Shown: positions 16,039 through 24,848, numbered from the stretch's first letter. The stretch: DNA of 64,000 nt from VXNE01 sp965248075 (GCA_965248075.1 CBDFIL010000002.1:620001-684000); one strand, 5' to 3'. The notes: generated by a model not told the origin, from the sequence alone. Translations and numbers: made by a program.

Positions 16039-16428
16039 ATGAGCTGGACGACCAAAGAGATCGCGGCAGCGATGATACGGGCGCTGGAGCGCGGCGAGGG
16101 GGCCTCGCCCAAGTATTACGCGGACGATGCCACCGTGTGGCACAACACGGACGAGGTGGATGCGCCAGCGGCGGACGCGCGACGGAATCTCGAGATTCTG
16201 CAGACCGCCGTCCCGGACTTCCGCGCAGCCGAGACGCACGTGCACGCGTGGGAGGATGGCTGCGCACTGCAGTACGTCTTCGTCGGGACGCTGCCGAGCG
16301 GCGCCGCGCTGCGCATTCCTGCCTGCCTCATCGTCACCGTGCGCGACGGTCTCGTCGTGCGTGCCCAGGAATACGTCGACTCGGCGCACGCGGCGGCGCT
16401 CGCCGAGGTGTTCCAGCCGACCGGTTGA
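16039..16428 (+). CDS. SnoaL-like / NTF2-fold protein
   Basis: The 129-residue protein has the cone-shaped NTF2-like fold pattern: an N-terminal helix (EIAAAMIRALERGEG), YYADDATVWHNTDEVD, then strands ending in PACLIVTVRDGLVVRAQEYVD. SnoaL-like proteins include polyketide cyclases, steroid isomerases and hydratases, but many have no known reaction. AGGAGGGGAGG lies just before the ATG. Its position 44 bases behind the double CoA transferase suggests it acts on the same acyl substrate. Confidence 0.75.
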   Translation: MSWTTKEIAAAMIRALERGEGASPKYYADDATVWHNTDEVDAPAADARRNLEILQTAVPDFRAAETHVHAWEDGCALQYVFVGTLPSGAALRIPACLIVTVRDGLVVRAQEYVDSAHAAALAEVFQPTG

Positions 16429-16458
16429 GTGTGGGCTCTTGCGGTATAGTCCGCCATA

Positions 16459-16472
16459 GTCGACTAGTCGAC
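16459..16472. promoter_or_regulatory. Perfect 14-bp palindrome before the PhyH gene (possible operator)
   Basis: GTCGACTAGTCGAC lies 48 bases before the PhyH start, close after a TATAGT hexamer at 16445-16450. A perfect dyad of this length near a plausible -10 is suggestive of a dimeric repressor or activator site. No cognate regulator is adjacent. Confidence 0.4.
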
Positions 16473-16520
16473 AGCGCATCTCGCGCACGATGAGGATCGC
16501 GATCGGCAGGAGATCAAGGC

Positions 16521-17429
16521 ATGGAGATCGGCAACTGGGAGAGCACGCAGGATCTGAACGGCGTCCTTCGGGAGATTGAACGGCTGGGCCTCGAGAGGCA
16601 CCTCCATGAGCTCGACGCCTATGGGTTCACGGTCGTCGAGAACCTGATCGACCCGGAGACCGTGCAGACGGCGCGTCAGGCGATCTGCGACATCTGCGAG
16701 CAGCAGACCGGCAGGAAACCGGATCTCGAGAAAGGGGAGGAGCACCCGAACTGGCGGTTCGTTCCCTATCTGATGCCGCGCCACGAAGTGTTCCAGGACA
16801 TCATGCTGAACGAGAAGGGACTGGCCCTGATCAGCTACCTGGTCGGAAAGAGCGCCCAGCTGTTCAGCATGGGGTGCCACTTCAAGGGACCGGGCGACGG
16901 CGGGCAGATTCCCCTGCACGCCGATGCCGGGCTGCCGCTTCCCCTGCCGTCGTATGCCGCAATCTGCAACATCAATTACGCGCTCACCGACTACACGAAG
17001 GAAGGCGGGTGCCTGGCGATCGTTCCCGGCAGCCACAAGCTCTGCCGACCGCCGAATCCGGAAGAGTCGTGGCTCGATCCGGAGCGCCAGAATCCGAATG
17101 CCGTTGCGATGGAAGGGCCGGCGGGAACCGCGGTGCTCTGGCATGGGAACACCTGGCACGGCTCCTTTCCCCGGCTGATCCCGGGGCTGCGGCTGAACCT
17201 GGCGGTGCCCTACGTGCGCCCGTTCATGAAGCTGCAGGAGCGTTACGGCACCGAGCTTCCGCAGTCGGTCATCGATCGCAATTCGAACCACCCGCGCTTT
17301 CGGCAACTGGTCGGACTCGACGACAGCTACGGCTGGAAGGAAGAAGGCCCGAATTTCCTCGATCCGGTGAACGGCGGCTTCAAGGAAGAGCCGGTGAATC
17401 GCGCGGCCAACTCTACGCACTACGCATAG
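16521..17429 (+). CDS. Phytanoyl-CoA dioxygenase (PhyH)-family oxygenase
   Basis: The 302-residue double-stranded beta-helix Fe(II)/2-oxoglutarate-type oxygenase has the facial triad His133-x-Asp135 (PLHADAGLP) and the distal His213 in AVLWHGNTWHGSF. The 2-oxoglutarate-binding Arg224 lies in PGLRLNL. Other family segments are GGCLAIVPGSHKLCRPP and the N-terminal LDAYGFTVVENLI. GGAGAT stands just before the ATG. The family hydroxylates acyl-CoAs and many small molecules. Two further PhyH-type genes near 45-47 kb are broken, so this is the only intact copy here. Confidence 0.88.
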   Translation: MEIGNWESTQDLNGVLREIERLGLERHLHELDAYGFTVVENLIDPETVQTARQAICDICEQQTGRKPDLEKGEEHPNWRFVPYLMPRHEVFQDIMLNEKGLALISYLVGKSAQLFSMGCHFKGPGDGGQIPLHADAGLPLPLPSYAAICNINYALTDYTKEGGCLAIVPGSHKLCRPPNPEESWLDPERQNPNAVAMEGPAGTAVLWHGNTWHGSFPRLIPGLRLNLAVPYVRPFMKLQERYGTELPQSVIDRNSNHPRFRQLVGLDDSYGWKEEGPNFLDPVNGGFKEEPVNRAANSTHYA

Positions 17430-17528
17430 CGCGCTGCGCGTATCAGCCGCGACGAGTCGAGTTCAAGTGCGCCAGGGACGTCGGCGGTAGTCGGCGGCGA
17501 GCACCGCCAGGTCGAGATTCAGGTCTTG

Positions 17529-17605
17529 TGGCGCACCCGCAGGGACTCGAACCCCGAACCCCCAGGTTCGAAGCCTGGTGCTCTATCCAATTGAGCTACG
17601 GGTGC
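17529..17605 (-). tRNA. tRNA-Arg(TCG)
   Basis: On the minus strand a complete cloverleaf can be drawn. The acceptor stem is GCACCCG/CGGGTGC, the D-arm contains AGCTCAATTGGATAGAGC, and the anticodon stem CCAGG/CCTGG encloses loop CTTCGAA (anticodon TCG). The T-arm contains GGTTCGAGTCC. The discriminator base is G and the CCA end is encoded at 17529-17531. It reads CGA codons. No integrase or attachment duplication is seen beside it. Confidence 0.95.
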
Positions 17606-17780
17606 GGCCGGGCGGCAGTATACCGCCGCGTGGGCGGGAGACTCGCCTGTATGCCCTGGACTCCCCGCGCAGAATGACGGCGTCGGAGCCCCTTCGCGAA
17701 GTGGAGTAGCAACGCGCCCCCGGCGGTCCCTTCCACCGCCCGTGGCATACTCTTCCCGCCACCCCGACAAGGAGTTTCAT

Positions 17781-18971
17781 GTGGGCGAACAGCCCCTGCG
17801 AGGCGTCACGGTCCTTGACCTCGGCCAGATCTACAACGGGCCCTACTGCGGCTACCTGCTGGCGATGGCCGGCGCACGCGTCATCAAGGTGGAATCGCCG
17901 ATCGGGGAGGGGCTGCGCGGCGCCGCGGCGCGGGGTTCCGAGGGCTACGCGTTCTGGATGCTGAACGGCCACAAGGAGACGGTCACCCTCAATCTCAAGT
18001 CCGACAGCGGCCGCGCGATGCTGATCGACCTCGCGCGGCAGGCGGACGTGCTGCTCGAGAACTTCGCGCCGGGCACGATGGACCGGCTCGGCGTCGGCAG
18101 CGCCGTCCTCAGGGAGACGAATCCCCGGCTCGTCTACGCGGCGTCGACCGGCTTCGGGCGCACCGGGCCGCACCGGGACTACCTGGCGATGGACGTGACG
18201 GTGCAGGCGATGAGCGGCATCGTCAGCATCACCGGGAACGAGGGCGAACCGCCGCTCAAATCCGGGCCGGCGCTCTGCGACATGCTCGGCGGCGTGCACC
18301 TCTTCGGCGCCATCGTCACGGCGCTCTATCGGCGCGAGCAGACCGGGGAGGGCGCGGTCCTCGACGTCGCCATGCAGGATGCGGTGTTCCCGACGCTCAC
18401 CTCCGCGCTCGGCGCCTACTACAAGCTCGGGCACAACCCGCCGCGCACGGGCAACCGGCACCAGGCGCTGGGCGTGGCGCCGTATAACGTCTACGCGACG
18501 AGCGACGGACACGTCGCGATCATCGTCATCCGCGAAGGCCACTGGCGCAAGCTGCTGCGGGCCATGGGGCGGCCCGAGCTGGGGGAGGATCCCCGCTTCG
18601 TGGACATGGCGGCGCGCTGCCGCAACATGGACGAGACGGACGCGGCGGTGGAGTCCTGGACGTCGACGCTGACCCGCGACGAGGTGTTCCGCATCTGCCA
18701 GGAGCACGAGGTCATCTGCGCCCCGGTGCGGTCGCTCGACGACGTGGTCAACGATCCCCACCTGCTCGCGCGCGGCGCGCTGGCCAAGGTGATGCATCCG
18801 AAGTTCGGCGAGATTTCCCTGCCGAGCACGCCCCTGCGCTTCGAGGATGTGGACCCTCCCGTGCCGACGATGCCGCGCGAACTCGGCCAGGACAACGCGG
18901 CGGTGTTCGGGGAGTTCCTGGGCTATCGCGCCGCGGACCTCGAGGCGTTGCGGGAGGAGGGCGCGATCTGA
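17781..18971 (+). CDS. Family III CoA transferase (CaiB/BaiF)
   Basis: This 396-residue protein is a standard single-domain family III CoA transferase. It starts at GTG 17781, six bases after AAGGAG, and reads VTVLDLGQIYNGPYCGYLLA. The nucleophile-type Asp167 is in SGPALCDMLGG, followed by GAVLDVAMQDAVFPTL, and C-terminal ICAPVRSLDDVVNDPHLLAR. It transfers CoA between organic acids. The stop codon overlaps the start of the cytochrome gene (TGATG), so the two are coupled. An earlier in-frame start at 17742 lacks a ribosome site. Confidence 0.92.
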   Translation: MGEQPLRGVTVLDLGQIYNGPYCGYLLAMAGARVIKVESPIGEGLRGAAARGSEGYAFWMLNGHKETVTLNLKSDSGRAMLIDLARQADVLLENFAPGTMDRLGVGSAVLRETNPRLVYAASTGFGRTGPHRDYLAMDVTVQAMSGIVSITGNEGEPPLKSGPALCDMLGGVHLFGAIVTALYRREQTGEGAVLDVAMQDAVFPTLTSALGAYYKLGHNPPRTGNRHQALGVAPYNVYATSDGHVAIIVIREGHWRKLLRAMGRPELGEDPRFVDMAARCRNMDETDAAVESWTSTLTRDEVFRICQEHEVICAPVRSLDDVVNDPHLLARGALAKVMHPKFGEISLPSTPLRFEDVDPPVPTMPRELGQDNAAVFGEFLGYRAADLEALREEGAI

Positions 18972-19399
18972 TGGCTTGGGCCCGCCGGTGGCCCCCTGCC
19001 ACGGTGGCCATCGGCACGGTAGCGCTCGCCGGCACGCTCGGGGCGGGGGGCCAGGACGCGGAGCCGCGCTTCGGCGTCAAGGACGTCATGGACGCCATGG
19101 TGGTGCCCGGGTCCGACGCGCTGTTCGGGGTGGGCCGGGCGGAGCCGGATTCGGAGCAGGCCTGGATCGCGCTGCGCCACCAGGCCGTCATCCTGGCGGA
19201 GGCCGGCCGTGCCCTGACCGCTCCCGGCCGCAGCCGTAGCGATGAGTGGGATGCCTGGTCGGTCGCCATGTCGCAAGCGGCCGAGTCGGCGGCGGACGCG
19301 ATCGATGCACGCGACGTGGACGGCGTCCTGTTCGCCGGCGGGGACATCATCGAAAGCTGCACGGGTTGCCACCGGGTGTATCTGCCGATGGACGGCTAG
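18971..19399 (+). CDS. Monohaem c-type cytochrome with C-terminal CxxCH (cytochrome c'-like)
   Basis: The 142-residue protein has an N-terminal hydrophobic export segment (TVAIGTVALAGTLGAGG) and a single haem motif near the end, Cys130-Thr-Gly-Cys133-His134 (ESCTGCHRVY). A helical region with the haem site at the C-terminus is how class II cytochromes (c', c556) are built. It should be periplasmic. The 1-base TGATG overlap with a CoA-transferase gene is unusual, as there is no obvious shared pathway; the pairing may only reflect operon packing. Confidence 0.75.
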   Translation: MAWARRWPPATVAIGTVALAGTLGAGGQDAEPRFGVKDVMDAMVVPGSDALFGVGRAEPDSEQAWIALRHQAVILAEAGRALTAPGRSRSDEWDAWSVAMSQAAESAADAIDARDVDGVLFAGGDIIESCTGCHRVYLPMDG

Positions 19400-19622
19400 C
19401 CGCCGCACACGGTCCCGACGGATTGCCGGAGACCGGCGGGACCCCGGCCGTCCGGCGCCCGGGACTCGCGAGGAGCCCGATGGCGGGACTCTGGTCGATT
19501 TCGCACACCATGCATCGATCCGGGTCTCGTCCGGCAGCCCGGTAGATTGGACCCACTCTTCTCAACCGGCGAGTCGAAACCGTGAACGCACGAATCTCTG
19601 CATCCGCTGTGCTACCTTCCCG

Positions 19623-19904
19623 ATGGTGACGCCCGTATCCCAGACAGTCCTCAGTATCGGCAGCCTGGCGCTCGCGGTCGCCGGCGCGGTGTGGGTAGTT
19701 GCTGACGAAATCCAGGACGTGCGCAGCGAGGTGAACGACAAACTCGCCGTGATTGACAGCCGCTTGGACGCCATCGCGCAACAGCAGGTGGCCCTCAACG
19801 AGCGGCACGCGGCCATGGCGAGGAATATCGAGCGTATCGAACGCCATCTCGACGACTTGCCCAGGATGATCGCTCAGGAACTGAGGTCCGGCTCCATCCC
19901 GTAG
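19623..19904 (+). CDS. Small membrane-anchored coiled-coil protein
   Basis: The 93-residue protein has one transmembrane helix near the start (VLSIGSLALAVAGAVWVVA). A polar, heptad-rich helix follows (DEIQDVRSEVNDKLAVIDSR ... IERIERHLDDLP). It resembles in layout the protein at 58745-59221 and the many short DUF1640-like or phage-type membrane coiled-coil proteins. It is unrecognised by function. Its 3' end overlaps the RES-toxin remnant on the other strand by 31 bases. Confidence 0.5.
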   Translation: MVTPVSQTVLSIGSLALAVAGAVWVVADEIQDVRSEVNDKLAVIDSRLDAIAQQQVALNERHAAMARNIERIERHLDDLPRMIAQELRSGSIP

Positions 19905-20005
19905 GCGCGTCGCAGGCTCCGCGCGGTCCAGCACGGAACTAGCCCTGGCACCAAGACCCCGAGATTCAAGATGTAGTCGTGGTGTGCGATGCGGTACAGC
20001 CGCAT
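19874..20005 (-). pseudogene. Remnant of a RES-domain toxin
   Basis: Forty-three codons begin MRLYRIAHHDYILNLGVLVPG and share the TGATG junction with the upstream Xre/MbcA antitoxin gene. RES-domain NAD+-degrading toxins start in just this way (xRLYRIAxxxYAxDLSGxGA) and sit directly behind such antitoxins. Full toxins are about 150-230 residues; here the frame ends after 43 with unrelated sequence. The toxin is almost certainly deleted, leaving the antitoxin. Confidence 0.65.
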
Positions 20006-20490
20006 CAGGGGAATTCGCCGTACTCGATCTTGCGGAGCGCCTCGCGCACCCACAACCGTCCCTCGAAGGTGTCGCACAAGTCGATCGGTCGCTCGCCCGC
20101 AACCGCCGGAAGCGCAACGTCCAGCCACTCGCGGGCGTGGTCGAGATCCCCGAACATCGAGACGGCCCTGGACACGAGTCGCAGCATGTCCAGCAGCGCT
20201 TCGGATTGCCCCCGGCCGAGAATATCGCGTCGGTAGAGACGGTTCAGATTGCCGGTGGTCGTCCCAAGCAGGCGAACGAAAGTGTTCCGATGGCCGAGTA
20301 CGTGGACGGCTTGCCTGACGACGTCGCCCGGCAGTCCGCGGCGAACCCTGCGGATGTAGGCGGAGCGATCGGCATAGGCGGTCGATGGGAGATCGATACC
20401 TTCGATACCTTCGATGCCCTCGATCCCCCGCCCCGCTCGCCGCCCGGGGTTGCTCTTCCACGTGGGCCCCTCATGGTGATCTGACTGCAT
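20005..20490 (-). CDS. Xre/MbcA/ParS-family antitoxin (DUF2384)
   Basis: The 161-residue protein carries the DUF2384 C-terminal domain of Xre-RES antitoxins. It reads RLYRRDILGRGQSEALLDMLRLVSRA, then FGDLDHAREWLDVALP and finally RPIDLCDTFEGRLWVREALRKIEYGEF. The N-terminal ~55 residues include a Gly-Ile-Glu repeat from a 9-bp tandem repeat. The central part is the reduced Xre-type DNA-binding region. The start ATG at 20490 has no strong ribosome site and could be elsewhere. The partner RES toxin behind it is truncated. Confidence 0.75.
   Translation of the reverse strand: MQSDHHEGPTWKSNPGRRAGRGIEGIEGIEGIDLPSTAYADRSAYIRRVRRGLPGDVVRQAVHVLGHRNTFVRLLGTTTGNLNRLYRRDILGRGQSEALLDMLRLVSRAVSMFGDLDHAREWLDVALPAVAGERPIDLCDTFEGRLWVREALRKIEYGEFP
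20392..20427 (-). repeat. 9-bp in-frame tandem repeat (Gly-Ile-Glu)x4
   Basis: On the coding strand a 9-base unit close to GGTATCGAA is repeated about four times, encoding GIEGIEGIEGID within the antitoxin N-terminus. Copy number changes would keep the frame and only vary linker length. Confidence 0.8.
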
Positions 20491-20570
20491 CAAATTGCCG
20501 AGCCCTGCCGGCCGCACGTCGCACTCGGCCGAGGCGACGCCCGTGATCGGACATCGCCAGAGCGCGTCCC

Positions 20571-22514
20571 CTACGTGTGGCAGTGCTCCGTCGGCGGCAC
20601 GTCGATCGACGGGTTGCGGTCGAAGAAGCCAGTCGGCATCAGCGTGAACCCGGCGTACTCCACCGGCATCACCGGCCAGTCCTCCGGCCGCGGCACGTGG
20701 GTGACCCCCAGGGTGTGCCACACCACCACGTCGGTGTCTTCGACCGACCGGTTCGCGGCGGCGTAGGCGGGGAGTCCGTTGGCGCCGGAGTGGAGGTTCG
20801 TGAACACGCCGCCGGCGGCGTCGAGTTCGTCCGGCGCGTACGGCGTCACCCACAGGTTGTGGCGGGCGAAGCCGCCGCGCTGCCCCGCGAGGGAATCCGG
20901 TGGCGCGTACATGGTCGAAGACGCCTGCGGTAGGAGCTTGTAGCCCACGGGCTTGCCGAGCGCGTTCATGACGTGGTCGTTGACCACGCGCCAGTGGCGG
21001 CTCCTGCCCGGGTCGATCTCGCGCTGCGCTTCCGCCTCGGTGGACAGCCGCCGGGCGACCGAGCGGAACGCGCTGTTGTAGGGGTTTGCCGCGCCCGCCG
21101 GCAGCGGCTCGACCTCCATCTCATAGACGGAGTTGCTGCCTCCGTCGAGGTTGAAGTCCAGCCGAAAGCAGAAGATGTGCTGGTGGATGGGCGAAGCGAT
21201 CGACTGCGCGATGATCGGGGCCATATCCGAATCGGCGTTGTCCGCAACCACCGAGACCCCGACCATGCCGGTCAGCTTGATCTCCACCTGGATCGTGCCG
21301 TCGAGGTAGAAGTACCAGTAGAAGCCGTACTCGTAGTTGCCGAGCGTCACGATCGAACTCACCACCAGCCGGCGGGAACGCCGCACCTCCGGTTTGGGAT
21401 GCCGGGTGAACACGTTGGTGTGCTTCCAGAGGATGCCGAAGTCTTCTTCGTGCAGGCACACCACGTTCGGCACCGTCCGGGGTTCGCCGCTCCCCTGCAG
21501 GACGACGTTGTCGAAGTAGTGGATCTCGCCGAGGCAGTCGCAGCCATTCACGAGCGAATTGGAGGCGTGTCCGAGCGCCGCTTCGCCGCCGTCGAAGGCG
21601 TGCTTCCAGCCGTGCATGGGCGAGACGTCGCCGTACGGGACGATCATGTCGGAGAGCGCCGCGCGGTACAGGATCTGGCGGTCGCGGCCGTCGTCGTCGT
21701 AGCGCACGTCGTGCAGCACGAGTCCTTCCGTGGGCTGCACGGAGACGCGGAGCTGCCATTTCTGCCAGCGCACCACGTTCCCCTCCACCTCGAAGCTGGG
21801 ACCGTCGGGCTGGGTGATCTCGATCGGGCGCAGGCCTTCGCGCAGGCGCTCCACGCGGTCGGCCGCGTACTCGGCGGGGTCCTCCGGGATCGGCAGGACG
21901 CCGTGGTCCTCGATGACCACCTGGCCGCTGTCGCAGTCGACGTGGGCACCGAGGCCTTCGAGCGGCCGCGCGTAGTAGTTGTCGGCGCGATCGGCGTGCA
22001 GGAAGGCGATCGCGTGCATCGCGCGCGCGTTCGGCGGCAGCTCGGGGTGTCGCTCCCCGGCGACCCAGGGTTCGACGTGCACCAGGGAGAGGTCCTCGAT
22101 GCCGCGCTTCTTCACGGCGGCGATCCAGTCCTCGTTGCTCCAGAGGGTCTGCAGCATGGCGATGTAGTCGCCGGCGCCGACGTTCGCCTGTCCGTCCTCG
22201 ATCCAGGTGAAGGAAACGACGCTGTCGTCCGTGAGGGACACCCGTGCGTCGAAGCTCTGCCCGCGCGCGCGGTCATGGCCGACGAGACGCACGATCCGGT
22301 CCCACGAGGCTCCCGGCTCGAAACCGAGTACCAGGTCCTTGGGCGGCTCGGCCGCGTAGCCCGCGGTGAAGAACGCCCGCTCGCCCAGGCTGCCGCTGTC
22401 GCGCACGAGGGCGACCGCCCGGACCAGTTCGTCCGCGCTGCAGGGGTCCAGGGGGTGCGTCGGCCCGGCGCTCGCCTCGGCCGTCACGGCCAACTCTTCC
22501 GCCTGCTGTTCCAT
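20571..22514 (-). CDS. Copper-containing primary amine oxidase
   Basis: This topaquinone enzyme oxidises primary amines to aldehydes, ammonia and H2O2. The 647-residue protein shows the cofactor tyrosine Tyr394 in VTLGNYEYGFYW, the catalytic base Asp308 (HAFDGGE), and the copper ligands His444 and His446 (PIHQHIF) plus His606 (GVTHVPRPEDWPVM). The length matches bacterial cytosolic forms such as those of Arthrobacter, and no signal peptide is seen. GAGGAGA precedes the ATG. It lies 78 bases downstream of a TonB-dependent receptor gene on the same strand, so uptake of an amine-containing substrate and its oxidation may be linked. Confidence 0.95.
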   Translation of the reverse strand: MEQQAEELAVTAEASAGPTHPLDPCSADELVRAVALVRDSGSLGERAFFTAGYAAEPPKDLVLGFEPGASWDRIVRLVGHDRARGQSFDARVSLTDDSVVSFTWIEDGQANVGAGDYIAMLQTLWSNEDWIAAVKKRGIEDLSLVHVEPWVAGERHPELPPNARAMHAIAFLHADRADNYYARPLEGLGAHVDCDSGQVVIEDHGVLPIPEDPAEYAADRVERLREGLRPIEITQPDGPSFEVEGNVVRWQKWQLRVSVQPTEGLVLHDVRYDDDGRDRQILYRAALSDMIVPYGDVSPMHGWKHAFDGGEAALGHASNSLVNGCDCLGEIHYFDNVVLQGSGEPRTVPNVVCLHEEDFGILWKHTNVFTRHPKPEVRRSRRLVVSSIVTLGNYEYGFYWYFYLDGTIQVEIKLTGMVGVSVVADNADSDMAPIIAQSIASPIHQHIFCFRLDFNLDGGSNSVYEMEVEPLPAGAANPYNSAFRSVARRLSTEAEAQREIDPGRSRHWRVVNDHVMNALGKPVGYKLLPQASSTMYAPPDSLAGQRGGFARHNLWVTPYAPDELDAAGGVFTNLHSGANGLPAYAAANRSVEDTDVVVWHTLGVTHVPRPEDWPVMPVEYAGFTLMPTGFFDRNPSIDVPPTEHCHT

Positions 22515-22592
22515 AGGTCGTCTCCTCGGTGCTGTGTCTCGATATTCGCCGAGCGCGCCGCCGCGTGCAAGCGACGGCGCGCGCCGCAGGTC

Positions 22593-24848
22593 TCACCAAT
22601 GCGTTCGAACGGTCACTCCGACCTGCCGCGGCGCGTTGATCCAGATGCGGTCTTCCTCGATCCAGCCGCCGCCCCGCCATTGGTCGAACCACGTCTCCTC
22701 GTTGGACGCGTTCAAGGCGAACACCTCCGCCTCCCAGCGCTCGGTCTGTACGCCGAAGTGCAGGTTGACGAGGTTGTAGGCCGGGACTTTCGCGGCGCTT
22801 AGCGCGTTGGGGTTGAGCGTGTTCGAGGTGCTGCCCGTGTGGCTCACGTCCGCCTGCAAGTACCAGGAGCGCCCGTTGCGTTCGGGGAACTGGTAGCGGA
22901 CCGAGGCGAAGGCCGTCAGGTCCGGGCTCCAGGGGAGCTCGTCGCCGCTCTTTGCGTTCTGCTGCTCCAGGTCCTTGGTGATCTCCGCGTTGTTGTACGA
23001 GGCGGAGAACAGCAGTTCCAGGTTGGGCGTCGGGCGCGCGACCAGCTCGAGTTCGAGCCCCTGTGTTCTCGCCTCCCCGGTGTTTTCCGTGAAGAACCAG
23101 CCGCACGCCAGGTTGCGCGTGGTCTGGATGTCTTCCCAGTCGATCCGGTACAGGGTGGCGTTGAGCGTCAGTCGACCGTCGCTCCAGGTGGTCTTGGCGC
23201 CCAACTCGTAGTCCCACACGAACTCCGAGTCGAAGTTGCCGGGCGCCTGGGTGACACCGAGGGCATCGAAGTCGGACTGGCAGGGGCCGTAGGGGACCGG
23301 GTCGCCCGCGCCGCCGAGCCGGAAGCCGCGCGCGGCCTGGGCGAAGAACAACTGGTCTTCGTTGGCCTGGAACGACAGCAGGAACTTGGGATGCACGCCG
23401 TCCTCGGCAGTTGCCCCGGGTTCGGCGAAGGCGCTGCCGGCGTAGAGGCCGGTCGCGCTGATGAGGGTCTCCTGCTCCACGTCGAACCAACGCGCCCCGA
23501 CGGTGCCCTCGAGGCGGTCCGTGAACTGGTAGCTCAACTCGCCGTACACCGCGGTCTGCTGTTCGTCGAAGTTCGTGATGAACGTCACGAGCACGTCCGT
23601 CTCGGCGCCGAACCAGGCGGCCGGGAGGCCCGTGGCGGCGTCGAAGCCCGGGGCGAAGATGAGTTCGTCGTGCAGCTTGTCGCCGTCCTGGTAGTAGGCG
23701 CCGAGGAGCCACTGCAGCCGGCCCTCGCCGCTCGAGGTGAGACGGAACTCCTGCGTCACGTTCTCCACCGTGACCGCGTCGAGGATCCACGTGTCGAGGT
23801 AGAGGCCGAAGAAGTGGTGGGTCGCCGAAGTGAGATCCTGGAAAGTGTCGTTCTGCCGGTCGAGATACGACGTCGAGGAGAGCAGTTCGGCGCCCCCGAA
23901 GTCGTAGCGGAGTTCGAGACTGAAGAGCGACCACTCGTCGCTGACGTACTCGTCCACGAAGCGCACCTGCTCGTCGCGGCGGCTGTCGAGCGGCGCCTGG
24001 TGGACGCGCCACACCCCGGTCCCGGACTGCGGCGCGTCGGTCTCCATGTCCTGGAAGGAAGCCGTGGCGGTCGCCTCGAAGCGCTCGCTGAAGTGGTGCC
24101 GGTAGGCGATCCGCCCGCCCTGGATGGTGGTCTCGTTCACCGCGTCCTTGCCGAGCTGCAGGTTGTCGATGAAGCCTCCGGCGAGATCGTGGAAGGCCGT
24201 GATCCGGACCGCGGACTCGCCCTCGATCACGGGCAGGTTGAGCACCGCGTTCACCGCGTAGCCGGGGTCGCCGTCGTCCTGCGTGACGGCCCTCGCGGTG
24301 ACCTTGCCTTCGACCGTCTGCGGGTTCGGCGGATTCGTGATCACGCGTACGGTCCCCGCCATGGACCCGGAACCGTACAGCGTTCCCTGTGGACCCCGTA
24401 GCACTTCGACGCGGGCGACGTCGAAGAGATGGCTGTCCAGGTAGTTGCGGGCGGACGACACCGGCACTTCGTCGATGTAGATGCCGACCGTCTCCTTGAT
24501 CCTCGGCGTGTCGAAGCGGACCGATTGGGTCGTCACGCCGCGCACGATCACCTGTCCCGCCCCGGGGCCGCGGTCGATGAAGGATACGCCCGGGACGGCG
24601 CGGGCGTAGTCGACGAAGCTGTCCGCCCCCATGTTCTCGAGTTGCCGCTCGCCGAGGGCCGAGATGCTCAGGGATACGTCCTGCAGGGACTGCTCCCGGC
24701 GCGTGGCCGTGACGATGATTTCCTCGATGGCGCCGCTGTCGGCGCTGCTGTCGGGTTCCTCGCCGGCCTCTTGCGCCGTGGCTGCGCCCGATGCGAGCAG
24801 GGCGATGCAAACGGCGAGACTGCCACTCGATCCGGTTCGCACCTTCAT
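22593..24848 (-). CDS. TonB-dependent outer-membrane receptor
   Basis: The protein has 751 residues and a signal peptide (SLAVCIALLASGAATAQ). A TonB box IEEIIVTATRREQSLQDV follows. The plug domain runs to about residue 200 with IVRGVTTQSVRFDTPRI and VEVLRGPQGTLYGSGSMAG. The rest is a 22-strand barrel ending in VGVTVRTHW with a terminal aromatic residue. It belongs to the wide group of receptors used for unknown organic substrates and siderophores. The ribosome site GGAGGGGG precedes the ATG. The amine oxidase follows in the same direction, and the ribBA-like gene is divergent across a 199-base gap. Confidence 0.92.
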   Translation of the reverse strand: MKVRTGSSGSLAVCIALLASGAATAQEAGEEPDSSADSGAIEEIIVTATRREQSLQDVSLSISALGERQLENMGADSFVDYARAVPGVSFIDRGPGAGQVIVRGVTTQSVRFDTPRIKETVGIYIDEVPVSSARNYLDSHLFDVARVEVLRGPQGTLYGSGSMAGTVRVITNPPNPQTVEGKVTARAVTQDDGDPGYAVNAVLNLPVIEGESAVRITAFHDLAGGFIDNLQLGKDAVNETTIQGGRIAYRHHFSERFEATATASFQDMETDAPQSGTGVWRVHQAPLDSRRDEQVRFVDEYVSDEWSLFSLELRYDFGGAELLSSTSYLDRQNDTFQDLTSATHHFFGLYLDTWILDAVTVENVTQEFRLTSSGEGRLQWLLGAYYQDGDKLHDELIFAPGFDAATGLPAAWFGAETDVLVTFITNFDEQQTAVYGELSYQFTDRLEGTVGARWFDVEQETLISATGLYAGSAFAEPGATAEDGVHPKFLLSFQANEDQLFFAQAARGFRLGGAGDPVPYGPCQSDFDALGVTQAPGNFDSEFVWDYELGAKTTWSDGRLTLNATLYRIDWEDIQTTRNLACGWFFTENTGEARTQGLELELVARPTPNLELLFSASYNNAEITKDLEQQNAKSGDELPWSPDLTAFASVRYQFPERNGRSWYLQADVSHTGSTSNTLNPNALSAAKVPAYNLVNLHFGVQTERWEAEVFALNASNEETWFDQWRGGGWIEEDRIWINAPRQVGVTVRTHW

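Noticed and set aside
16441..16454. GCGG-TATAGT-CCGC as a separate operator
   Set aside because: The arms are only 4 bp and it overlaps a simple -10-like hexamer; too weak to list on its own.
17430..17780. A possible integration site at tRNA-Arg
   Set aside because: No integrase and no duplicated tRNA 3' end within the window.
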